Below, piece after piece: positions 1-5,005 of a DNA stretch of 5,221 bases. The notes under the pieces are model-generated. The model did no database searches. It saw only the letters and a program-made list of their open reading frames with translations, and was not told where the DNA came from. Origin of the DNA: Thermoplasmatota archaeon (lineage in GTDB: Archaea > Thermoplasmatota > E2 > DHVEG-1); NCBI GenBank assembly GCA_030609445.1, contig JAUWCF010000088.1:1-5221 (forward strand), read 5' to 3'. The first letter of the stretch is position 1, and every line of letters begins with the position of its first letter. Made by a program: the position numbers and the translations under genes.

Positions 1-602
1 TCATCTACTATTTTAGAGATCAAAAGTTCATCTTCCACTTTCCAGAGTTTATGCATAAATCCATCATATCCATTAATGTTCAGAATTGGCGTATCAATAC
101 ATTCATCAATCATCTTTCTAATAGTATCATTATTATCCATGTATAGCAACTGAATTGGTTCAAGATTTGCTTTACACGCCCTCATAAGATCCAATCGATC
201 TGCCTTTGGCTTTGATAGTGTTTTTTCATGAGCTTTTATAACTTTATAATCAGGATCCAATCGAAGTAACACAAAAAAACCATTCATTGTTCTTGTTTCA
301 TTGTTTAAAATATATTCAATTTTATATGGGAATATAGCGTTTTTTTCAGATTCTAACAATATGGAGTTCTCTTGCCATTCATCAAATAGTTGTTTTGCTC
401 TTGTATATCGATTATCTTCTTTCGTATCACTTGGGAATTGCTTTCCTAAAATTAATTTTACGAAGTTGTTCTGATGTTTTGTATAAAGTTTATTCTGCAT
501 TTCTTCAGAGATAATATCATATGGTGGTGACATCACATCATCAAGATTTCCAATCTTTTCTTTATTGTAGGTAATACCTTTAAACGGAGCAATTTCAACC
601 AT
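1..602 (-). CDS. DUF1015 family protein, N-terminal half (runs off left edge)
   Basis: I translated this partial gene from the complement strand. It starts at ATG 602-600, and its frame is still open after 200 codons at the window edge. The protein has the DUF1015 hallmarks in order: PFKGI near residue 6, SPPYDIIS at 25-32, NFVKLILG at 46-53, DNRYTRA at 63-69, and the signature AHEKTLSKPKADRLDL at 124-139, followed by RACKANLEPI. HKLWKV at 184-189 also fits the family. DUF1015 proteins are usually about 400 residues, so roughly half is missing to the left. The start is supported by a strong Shine-Dalgarno site (complement of 609-616) and a TATA-like box about 45 bases upstream. There is no signal peptide or membrane segment, so the protein should be cytoplasmic. 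No biochemical function is established to my knowledge; the conserved His, Lys and Asp residues suggest a binding or catalytic site. The family is sure, the function unknown. Confidence 0.93.
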   Translation of the reverse strand, partial: MVEIAPFKGITYNKEKIGNLDDVMSPPYDIISEEMQNKLYTKHQNNFVKLILGKQFPSDTKEDNRYTRAKQLFDEWQENSILLESEKNAIFPYKIEYILNNETRTMNGFFVLLRLDPDYKVIKAHEKTLSKPKADRLDLMRACKANLEPIQLLYMDNNDTIRKMIDECIDTPILNINGYDGFMHKLWKVEDELLISKIVD

Positions 603-608
603 TTGATG

Positions 609-616
609 TTCCTCCC
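609..616 (-). promoter_or_regulatory. Shine-Dalgarno site of the DUF1015 gene
   Basis: Read on the minus strand this is GGGAGGAA, ending six bases before the ATG at 602. It is one of the best ribosome binding sites in the window and fixes the start of the DUF1015 gene. Confidence 0.8.
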
Positions 617-642
617 TATTTTTGTTCTAGTATAAGAAATAC

Positions 643-652
643 TATTAAAAAT
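643..652 (-). promoter_or_regulatory. Candidate TATA box for the DUF1015 gene
   Basis: On the minus strand this reads ATTTTTAATA, an AT-only block like an archaeal TATA box. Transcription starting about 25 bases downstream would begin near 622 and give a leader of about 20 bases, enough to hold the Shine-Dalgarno site. The surroundings are also AT-rich, so the exact box is uncertain. Confidence 0.45.
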
Positions 653-708
653 GTTGTTAAGCGCTGATAAAAAAATTTACTTTCTCAAATAGCAAGTACA
701 CGATAACA

Positions 709-716
709 TTTTATAA
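709..716 (+). promoter_or_regulatory. Candidate rightward TATA box
   Basis: TTTTATAA matches the archaeal TATA consensus well. The expected transcription start is near 736-741, just inside the small open frame that begins at 731. It therefore supports rightward transcription but does not agree with the TTG at 731 as the start codon. It is divergent from the DUF1015 promoter about 60 bases away. Confidence 0.4.
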
Positions 717-730
717 CCACAAAAAACATA

Positions 731-895
731 TTGACTCTGAGGAGAATAAAATACAGAGACTTAATCGCCATATTTGTATCAATTATTTTTTTACCATCAA
801 TTGGCTATACATTGGACATTAACAATTTTTTCTGGTTTTTACCAGTGATACTCTTTGTAGCCCTTATTGTTATCTACTATAAACTATGGAAGTGA
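731..895 (+). CDS. Possible small two-helix membrane protein (54 aa, start codon unclear)
   Basis: This frame encodes a short hydrophobic protein. After a basic N-terminus (LRRIKYRD) comes a first membrane segment at about residues 10-27 (LIAIFVSIIFLPSIGY), a short polar loop (TLDINN), a second segment at about 34-50 (FWFLPVILFVALIVIYY), and a basic end (KLWK). Positive charge at both ends predicts both termini in the cytoplasm. Against it, the frame has no ATG or GTG start. The only standard start is TTG at 731, without a Shine-Dalgarno site, while a good GAGGAG at 739-744 is followed only by ATA codons. It could be a real gene with a rare start, a decayed gene whose start was lost, or chance in AT-rich DNA. 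It lies between the DUF1015 gene and pus10, with no homology that I recognise. Confidence 0.42.
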   Translation: MTLRRIKYRDLIAIFVSIIFLPSIGYTLDINNFFWFLPVILFVALIVIYYKLWK

Positions 896-902
896 CAATC
901 AT

Positions 903-922
903 TTAACCTCTATGTAGGTTGA
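903..922. repeat. Inverted repeat upstream of the pus10 promoter
   Basis: TTAACCT at 903-909 pairs with AGGTTGA at 916-922 (six Watson-Crick pairs and one G-U) around the loop CTATGT. It begins eight bases after the stop of the small membrane frame and ends eight bases before the pus10 TATA box. It could be an operator half-site pair or the 3' hairpin of the upstream transcript. No long T-run follows, so a classical hairpin terminator is unlikely. Confidence 0.4.
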
Positions 923-929
923 TACAAAA

Positions 930-937
930 TTTTAAAT
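930..937 (+). promoter_or_regulatory. TATA box of the pus10-ksgA operon
   Basis: TTTTAAAT, preceded by the purine-rich GATACAAAA that could act as a BRE, is a good archaeal core promoter. Start of transcription about 25 bases downstream falls at about 957-962, on or just before the pus10 ATG, so the first gene would have a very short leader or none. Confidence 0.6.
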
Positions 938-961
938 CACTTCTGTTGTTCAGGATACCAG

Positions 962-2176
962 ATGAACGATAAAACTTTAACGCTTGCAGAGAAAACAGTT
1001 AGTGTATATCATCTCTGTGATTCATGTCTTGGTAGACTATTTAGACAGATAGAAAAAGGTCCAACGAACAAGCAAAAAGGTACACTAATACGAAACAATC
1101 TGAAACAAAGTAAAAAGACACATGCAAAGGATTGTTGGCTTTGCGAGGGATTAACAGAAGAAACTGATCATTTTGTAGATCTGATTTCAGACGCATTAAA
1201 AGAATATGAGTTTGATACGTTTTTAATAGGTTCAAAGATTGATGAAGATATTGTTGAGAGGGAAAAAGAACTCTGGGATTTTATCTCTTCCGAAGATTTT
1301 GAACCAATCAAAATGGAGATCAACAGAGAAGTTGGTAAGATTTTAGAAGAAAAACTAGGAAAAACAGTAGATTTTGAAAAACCGGATATTACCGTGATAG
1401 TGGATACAGCATTTGATGTCGTCAATCCTCAAATACGCCCTCTTTTTATCTATGGACGATATAAAAAGTTTGAACGGGGAATTCCGCAGACGAAATGGCC
1501 TTGCAGAATCTGCAGAGGCAAAGGATGTAGATCCTGTAACTACACTGGAAAGAGGTATGAGACAAGTGTAGAAGAATTAATTTCAAAAAAGGCACTGAAA
1601 CGAACAAAAGGTAATGATGAATCGTTTCATGGTTGTGGAAGAGAAGATATCGATGCGTTAATGCTTGGCAGTGGACGTCCGTTCGTTCTTGAAATAAAAA
1701 ACCCTAAAAAAAGAACCATAGATCTTGCTATTCTCACATCAGAAATAAATTCATATACAAAAGATAGAGTAGAAATCAGTAATCTTCGATTTTCAGATAG
1801 AAAAGAGATTGCAAGGATAAAGAATGCAGAGTTTCAAAAAACATACTATATAGTAATTGAAGGGGAAAAACCTATAAAGAAAGAAAAACTTAAAGAAGTA
1901 GCTCAGTTATTACTGGGTAAAACAATAGAGCAGTTGACACCTACAAGAGTGGCTCATCGCAGGGCCAACAAGATTAGAGAGAGGAAGATATATAACTGCA
2001 AGTTGGAATCGGTAGAGGGTTCTATAGCCAGATTAACGATTGAAACACAGTCCGGAACATACATAAAGGAACTCGTATCCGGTGATTCCGGAAGGACCAC
2101 GCCAAACATAAGTGAAATGTTAGGCATTCCCTGCAAAGTAAAGGAACTTGACGTGATAGAGATCAAGGGGGAATAA
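962..2176 (+). CDS. pus10: tRNA pseudouridine synthase Pus10
   Basis: Archaeal Pus10 makes pseudouridine in the T-arm of tRNA (position 55, and in several archaea also 54), the job done by TruB in bacteria. The N-terminal part carries two CxxC pairs (C19/C22 and C58/C61), expected to bind zinc, in the accessory THUMP-like domain. The cysteine-rich motif PCRICRGKGCRSC at 180-192 and TSVEELI at 201-207 are typical of the family. The catalytic region has HGCGREDIDALMLGSGRPF at 223-241; by alignment with the GRTD motif of other synthases, Asp229 is the expected nucleophile. HRRANK at 332-337 and GTYIKELVSGDSGR at 365-378 complete the fold. The length, 404 residues, is normal. The ATG at 962 lies right where the TATA box at 930 would start transcription and has only a weak AGGAT before it, so translation is probably leaderless or nearly so. 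It is the first gene of the operon. Confidence 0.97.
   Translation: MNDKTLTLAEKTVSVYHLCDSCLGRLFRQIEKGPTNKQKGTLIRNNLKQSKKTHAKDCWLCEGLTEETDHFVDLISDALKEYEFDTFLIGSKIDEDIVEREKELWDFISSEDFEPIKMEINREVGKILEEKLGKTVDFEKPDITVIVDTAFDVVNPQIRPLFIYGRYKKFERGIPQTKWPCRICRGKGCRSCNYTGKRYETSVEELISKKALKRTKGNDESFHGCGREDIDALMLGSGRPFVLEIKNPKKRTIDLAILTSEINSYTKDRVEISNLRFSDRKEIARIKNAEFQKTYYIVIEGEKPIKKEKLKEVAQLLLGKTIEQLTPTRVAHRRANKIRERKIYNCKLESVEGSIARLTIETQSGTYIKELVSGDSGRTTPNISEMLGIPCKVKELDVIEIKGE
2166..2172 (+). promoter_or_regulatory. Shine-Dalgarno site of rpl21e
   Basis: AGGGGGA lies inside the last codons of pus10 and ends eight bases before the rpl21e ATG at 2181. It shows that rpl21e is translated from the same message with its own initiation signal. 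Confidence 0.65.
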
Positions 2177-2180
2177 ATAA

Positions 2181-2474
2181 ATGGTAAAACGATCAAAAGG
2201 AATAAGAAGCAAAAGCAGGCACATACTGCGAAAGAAACCAAGAGCACGAGGAATCTCCTCAATAACAAAAGCATTGCAGCAGTTTGAAACAGGAGAAAGT
2301 GTTAGCGTCACAATCGACTCCGCAGTCCATAAAGGTATGCCACATCCACGTTTCCAGGGGTACACAGGAAAAATTGAAGGAATGCAAGGAAATGCATATC
2401 TTGTGGGAATTACGGTAGGTAAAAAACATAAAACATTGATTGTACGACCAGAACACTTAGGGAGAGTTAAATAA
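2181..2474 (+). CDS. rpl21e: Large ribosomal subunit protein L21e
   Basis: This is the archaeal and eukaryotic type L21e protein of the 50S subunit, absent from bacteria. The 97-residue length is usual. The N-terminus is very basic (MVKRSKGIRSKSRHILRKK). Then come ETGESVSVTIDSAVHKGMPH, the signature GMPHPRF at 52-58, GYTGKI at 60-65, and the diagnostic C-terminal KTLIVRPEHL at 84-93; the core is an SH3-like beta barrel that binds 23S rRNA. The ATG is four bases after the pus10 stop and has a good Shine-Dalgarno site. Its stop codon overlaps the rpoF start by one base (TAATG), so the two are likely coupled in translation. In many archaea this gene sits beside rpoF, as here. Confidence 0.98.
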   Translation: MVKRSKGIRSKSRHILRKKPRARGISSITKALQQFETGESVSVTIDSAVHKGMPHPRFQGYTGKIEGMQGNAYLVGITVGKKHKTLIVRPEHLGRVK

Positions 2475-2812
2475 TGAGCGGAGAGGAAACCGTAAAACCT
2501 GTTTCTCTTTCTGAAGTGAAAAACATACTCAAAAAAATTGAAAAAGAAAGAAAGGACTTGATCTACGAACAAAGAATCGCTCTTGAACATGCTCAGGCAT
2601 TTTCTAAACTTACTATGAAACAAACAAAGGATTTGATAAAGGAACTAAAGAGCATCGAAACTATCGAAGAGAGTCATGCATATAAAATAGCAGATCTTCT
2701 TCCCACAACTGAAGATGCAGTTAAAGCAATTTTTGCAAAAGAACGATCGAATCCTGGCGAAGGTGGAATTAAAAAAATTTTGGAGATTGTAAGAAAATAC
2801 CACATTGAATAA
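2474..2812 (+). CDS. rpoF: DNA-directed RNA polymerase subunit F (Rpb4 homologue)
   Basis: RpoF pairs with RpoE (Rpb7 type) to form the stalk of archaeal RNA polymerase, which binds emerging RNA and helps open-complex formation and termination. The 112-residue protein is all-helical and charged. It has family motifs SLSEVKNILKKI at 11-22, YEQRIALEHAQAFSKL at 31-46, KIADLLPTT at 71-79, AIFAKER at 85-91 and KKILEIVRKY at 100-109, as in Rpb4/RPC9 proteins with an HRDC-like C-terminal half. The start overlaps the L21e stop by one base, and GGGAG at 2460-2464 is well spaced. rpoE is not in this window; in archaea it usually lies elsewhere. The gene is intact. Confidence 0.96.
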   Translation: MSGEETVKPVSLSEVKNILKKIEKERKDLIYEQRIALEHAQAFSKLTMKQTKDLIKELKSIETIEESHAYKIADLLPTTEDAVKAIFAKERSNPGEGGIKKILEIVRKYHIE

Positions 2813-2814
2813 AT

Positions 2815-2821
2815 AGGGAGG
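2815..2821 (+). promoter_or_regulatory. Shine-Dalgarno site of the DUF655 gene
   Basis: AGGGAGG is a near-perfect match to the anti-Shine-Dalgarno of 16S rRNA. Its spacing is 9 bases to the ATG at 2831 and 3 bases to the ATG at 2825, so it favours the downstream start. Confidence 0.75.
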
Positions 2822-2830
2822 TTTATGAGC

Positions 2831-3406
2831 ATGGAGGATTATGTATATGTTTTGGATTATTTACCAAAAGGAAGAGGAGATGTACCTCCGCATAAGAGGA
2901 AACCAGTTGTCTATGGCATAGGAGAAAATCAATTTACATTCCTTGAACTTATTCCAAGACACGATACTACCTTTATTACTGGTGAACGTATCTATGTTGG
3001 CAAAGATGCCGATAAAAGGAAAAAAATAGAAAAGATAAAAGGAAGAGTAAACTATGAAGATTTAACATCGACAGCTCATGGTGAACTCCCCTATGTTATT
3101 CTTGATATTGTCCATAACTTAGAAGAGCGATTCATCAAATTTTTTAATGAGGCGGCTGCAATTTCTACTCGTTACCATGTATTAGAGCTTCTTCCCGGCC
3201 TAGGGAAAAAAATGATGTATGAGATACTCGATGAGAGAAAGAAAAAACTGTTCGCTAGTTTTGGAGAGATGCAAGAACGCATTGATTTTCTAAGAGCGCC
3301 TGATAAACTAATTTCAAAACGAGTTGAGTTGGAGTTGACAGACCCTCAGCAGAAGTACCGTATTTTTACCCGCCCGCCGCTGGAGAAAAGTTCTCATTAC
3401 CGATAG
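2831..3406 (+). CDS. DUF655 family protein with helix-hairpin-helix motif
   Basis: This archaeal protein of unknown function is recognised by its N-terminus MEDYVYVLDYLP, a beta-rich first half ending around ERIYVGKD (residues 52-59), then ELPYVILDIV (85-94) and ERFIKFFNEA (99-108). The helix-hairpin-helix LLPGLGKKMM at 120-129 is a common backbone-binding motif for DNA or RNA. Its position between rpoF and ksgA is widely conserved, which suggests a role near the ribosome or transcription, but this is inference. I chose the ATG at 2831 (191 aa) because AGGGAGG at 2815-2821 is nine bases away; the ATG at 2825, adding Met-Ser, would be only three bases away. The last bases are unusually GC-rich for the window (3371-3383). 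The stop is one base before the ksgA start. Confidence 0.93.
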   Translation: MEDYVYVLDYLPKGRGDVPPHKRKPVVYGIGENQFTFLELIPRHDTTFITGERIYVGKDADKRKKIEKIKGRVNYEDLTSTAHGELPYVILDIVHNLEERFIKFFNEAAAISTRYHVLELLPGLGKKMMYEILDERKKKLFASFGEMQERIDFLRAPDKLISKRVELELTDPQQKYRIFTRPPLEKSSHYR

Positions 3407-3407
3407 A

Positions 3408-4151
3408 ATGAAAAAACTAGGGCAGCATTTTTTAATTGATAAACAAGTAGCAGAAAGAGAAATTACTTACGCAGATATAAATAAAGATGATGTTGTTCTT
3501 GAAATTGGCTCAGGAAAAGGAATCATTACACATCTACTTGCAAAAAAAGCAAAAAAAGTAATAGCAGTTGAAATAGACGCATTGTTTGTGGAAGAATTGG
3601 AAAAAAAGATACCAAGTAATGTAGTAATGATTCATGCCGATGTACTAAAAATTGATTTTAACACATTACCAATGTTTAATAAAATTGTTTCAAATCTTCC
3701 TTTTCAGATTTCATCTCCAGTAACATTTAAGTTATTAAAATATCCATTCTCAAAAGCTGTTCTTATCTATCAGAAAGATTTTGCAGATCGAATGATTGCA
3801 CATTCTGGTACAAAAGATTACTCTCGGCTCTCTGTTGGAGTGTATTATAAAACACATTGCCGGGTTCTTGAAATCGTTCTTAGGAATTGTTTTTCTCCAG
3901 TACCAAAAGTTGATTCAAGTATTATTGAAATGATTCCAAGAACAAAACCGCCTTTTAACATAATAGATGAATCGTTCTTTTTTGATATCGTAAAACAATT
4001 GTTTGTTCATCGGCGGAAAAAGATAAAAAATTCTTTAGAAAAGAGATATAATGATCTAGATGGGGTTCCTTATTTAGACAAGAGAGTCGAAGAACTTTCT
4101 CCCGAACAGATTGGAGAATTAAGTAATTTGTTAATCAAAAGAAACAGATAA
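3408..4151 (+). CDS. ksgA: 16S rRNA (adenine-N6) dimethyltransferase KsgA/Dim1
   Basis: KsgA/Dim1 uses S-adenosylmethionine to dimethylate two adjacent adenines in the 3'-terminal hairpin of 16S rRNA during small-subunit assembly. The 247-residue protein has the N-terminal GQHFLID at 5-11, the SAM-binding loop LEIGSGKG at 31-38, the acidic strand end VEID at 54-57, ADV at 77-79, catalytic motif NLPF at 96-99, the FSPVPKVDSS segment at 162-171, and the basic FVHRRKKIKNSL at 199-210. The usual motif is NLPY; Phe99 replaces Tyr here, an aromatic exchange found in other adenine-N6 methyltransferases. The ATG is one base after the DUF655 stop and has no nearby Shine-Dalgarno site, so it is probably translated by coupling. 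It ends the operon. The prmC/hemK-like methyltransferase gene that often follows ksgA in archaea is absent here. Confidence 0.97.
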   Translation: MKKLGQHFLIDKQVAEREITYADINKDDVVLEIGSGKGIITHLLAKKAKKVIAVEIDALFVEELEKKIPSNVVMIHADVLKIDFNTLPMFNKIVSNLPFQISSPVTFKLLKYPFSKAVLIYQKDFADRMIAHSGTKDYSRLSVGVYYKTHCRVLEIVLRNCFSPVPKVDSSIIEMIPRTKPPFNIIDESFFFDIVKQLFVHRRKKIKNSLEKRYNDLDGVPYLDKRVEELSPEQIGELSNLLIKRNR

Positions 4152-4171
4152 CATAACATCTATAGCTCCAG

Positions 4172-4199
4172 TTTTGTGCTCCTTTCTTTTGACATTTTT
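4172..4199 (+). terminator. T-rich transcription end after ksgA
   Basis: About 20 bases after the ksgA stop there are four closely spaced T-tracts (TTTT, TTTCTTTT, TTTTT). Archaeal RNA polymerase commonly ends at such U-tracts without a hairpin. A new promoter follows at 4226, which supports an operon end here. Confidence 0.5.
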
Positions 4200-4225
4200 A
4201 CATTATGACAAATGGATTAGGTACA

Positions 4226-4234
4226 TTTATATAT
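4226..4234 (+). promoter_or_regulatory. TATA box of the response regulator gene
   Basis: TTTATATAT is a near-consensus archaeal TATA box. The predicted transcription start is about 4254-4258, giving a leader of about 25-30 bases to the ATG at 4283. TATATCAT at its end recurs at 4249-4256, 19 bases further on. Confidence 0.65.
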
Positions 4235-4267
4235 CATTAGTTTCAAAGTATATCATACGAACGCTAT

Positions 4268-4672
4268 ATGCGAGATGAAACAATGGATAAAAAAATCATG
4301 ATAGTCGACGACGATTCCGATATCTTAGCTACTCTCAGATCAATCTTTGAAAAACAACAATTCGAAGTTTTAACAGTTGACAGCGGAAATGATTGCATTA
4401 AAGAACTAGAACATGGATTCAAAGGCATTGTGCTTATGGATATCATGATGCCGTTTATGGATGGATGGGATACAATAAAAGAGATAATTGATAAGGGGTT
4501 AAACAAAGACATAATATTATCAATTATCACTGCAAAAGGAAGCATCAGTTCAGAAAAAATGAAGGGGGTTGAATCTTTCATCTATGACTACATAGCAAAA
4601 CCATTTGATCTAGACAAACTAATTTCAGAAATTAATAGTATAGCTGAATCAAAAAAGAAAAACAACAATTAA
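4268..4672 (+). CDS. Single-domain response regulator (CheY-like receiver)
   Basis: This is a phosphoreceiver domain without an output domain. Counting from the ATG at 4283 (129 aa), the acidic pocket is IVDDDSD at 7-13, the phosphoacceptor is Asp53 in VLMDIMMPFMDGWD, the switch threonine is Thr83 in SIITAKG, and the conserved lysine is Lys106 in IAKPFD. All key residues are present, so it should be phosphorylated by a histidine kinase, none of which is in this window. The tail is a short Lys/Asn-rich stretch (ESKKKNNN). The frame opens at ATG 4268, but GAGATGA at 4272-4278 lies well placed before the ATG at 4283, which starts right before the first beta strand (MDKKIMIVDDD), so 4283 is the more likely start. 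The gene has its own promoter. Such stand-alone receivers act through protein partners; the partner and signal cannot be inferred here. Confidence 0.93.
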   Translation: MRDETMDKKIMIVDDDSDILATLRSIFEKQQFEVLTVDSGNDCIKELEHGFKGIVLMDIMMPFMDGWDTIKEIIDKGLNKDIILSIITAKGSISSEKMKGVESFIYDYIAKPFDLDKLISEINSIAESKKKNNN

Positions 4673-4692
4673 AAAATATCAAGATTTTTTTT
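4669..4692. terminator. Convergent T-rich terminator region
   Basis: Right after the response regulator stop, a run of eight Ts (4685-4692) serves the plus strand, and A6 at 4671-4676 gives T6 on the minus strand about 42 bases past the end of the small membrane protein gene. The converging genes probably share this AT-rich end. A weak 6-bp inverted repeat (TAACTT at 4698-4703, AAGTTA at 4715-4720) lies beside it. Confidence 0.5.
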
Positions 4693-4717
4693 AAATATAA
4701 CTTCTTAGAATAACAAG

Positions 4718-4915
4718 TTACAGAAAAGGGAAAAGAAAATCACTAATCTTATCAAAAACACCGATAACATCAAGACCGATCAGTATTGCAAAGAACGCAA
4801 CTACTACAATAAGAATTTTTATGGCAAATTTAATCAACTTCCAAACAACAACTACAACAAGAATAAGCCCAATAAATAACGCCCAAAGAGGCACTACAAT
4901 GCCAAAGAGTTCCAT
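4718..4915 (-). CDS. Small hydrophobic membrane protein (65 aa)
   Basis: The protein is almost wholly hydrophobic. A first membrane helix covers about residues 4-24 (FGIVVPLWALFIGLILVVVVV), then WKLIKFAIK gives a short basic cytoplasmic turn, then a second helix runs from about 34 to 48 (ILIVVVAFFAILIGL). The end DVIGVFDKISDFLFPFL is amphipathic. Starting at ATG 4915, it has a plausible TATA box on the minus strand about 35 bases upstream and a weak GTGAGA ribosome site. The well-ordered pattern with Lys residues between helices argues for a real gene rather than chance. I recall similar short proteins with a WKLIKFAIK-like linker in archaeal genomes, but no function is known to me. The frame open on the opposite strand here (4821-5045) is composed largely of Thr/Asn/Ile and is taken as its shadow. 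Confidence 0.72.
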   Translation of the reverse strand: MELFGIVVPLWALFIGLILVVVVVWKLIKFAIKILIVVVAFFAILIGLDVIGVFDKISDFLFPFL

Positions 4916-4946
4916 CTATCTCACAAAATACAAAACATCAACATAT

Positions 4947-4954
4947 CATTTAAA
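4947..4954 (-). promoter_or_regulatory. Candidate TATA box of the small membrane protein gene
   Basis: On the minus strand this reads TTTAAATG, within a longer AT-rich block GTTTAAATGATAT. Transcription would start near 4925 and give a leader of about 10 bases, short but long enough for the weak GTGAGA site. Confidence 0.45.
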
Positions 4955-5005
4955 CATTGTTACTATTTCAGTACTTCGGAATGTAGATAACTTTTTTCAA
5001 ATTTA

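Noticed and set aside
2120..2623. Long minus-strand frame of 167 codons across the rpl21e/rpoF junction
   Set aside because: It is antisense to two certain genes, spans their junction, is rich in Phe, Cys and Ser as expected from the complement of Lys/Glu-rich coding sequence, and has no family motifs.
2825..2830. ATG at 2825 as the DUF655 start
   Set aside because: It is only three bases after the AGGGAGG site, which is too close; the ATG at 2831 is nine bases away and begins with the expected MEDYVYVLDYL.
4264..4581. Minus-strand frame of 105 codons opposite the response regulator
   Set aside because: It is a shadow: Ser/Ile/Phe-rich and overlapping a receiver gene with all conserved residues in place.
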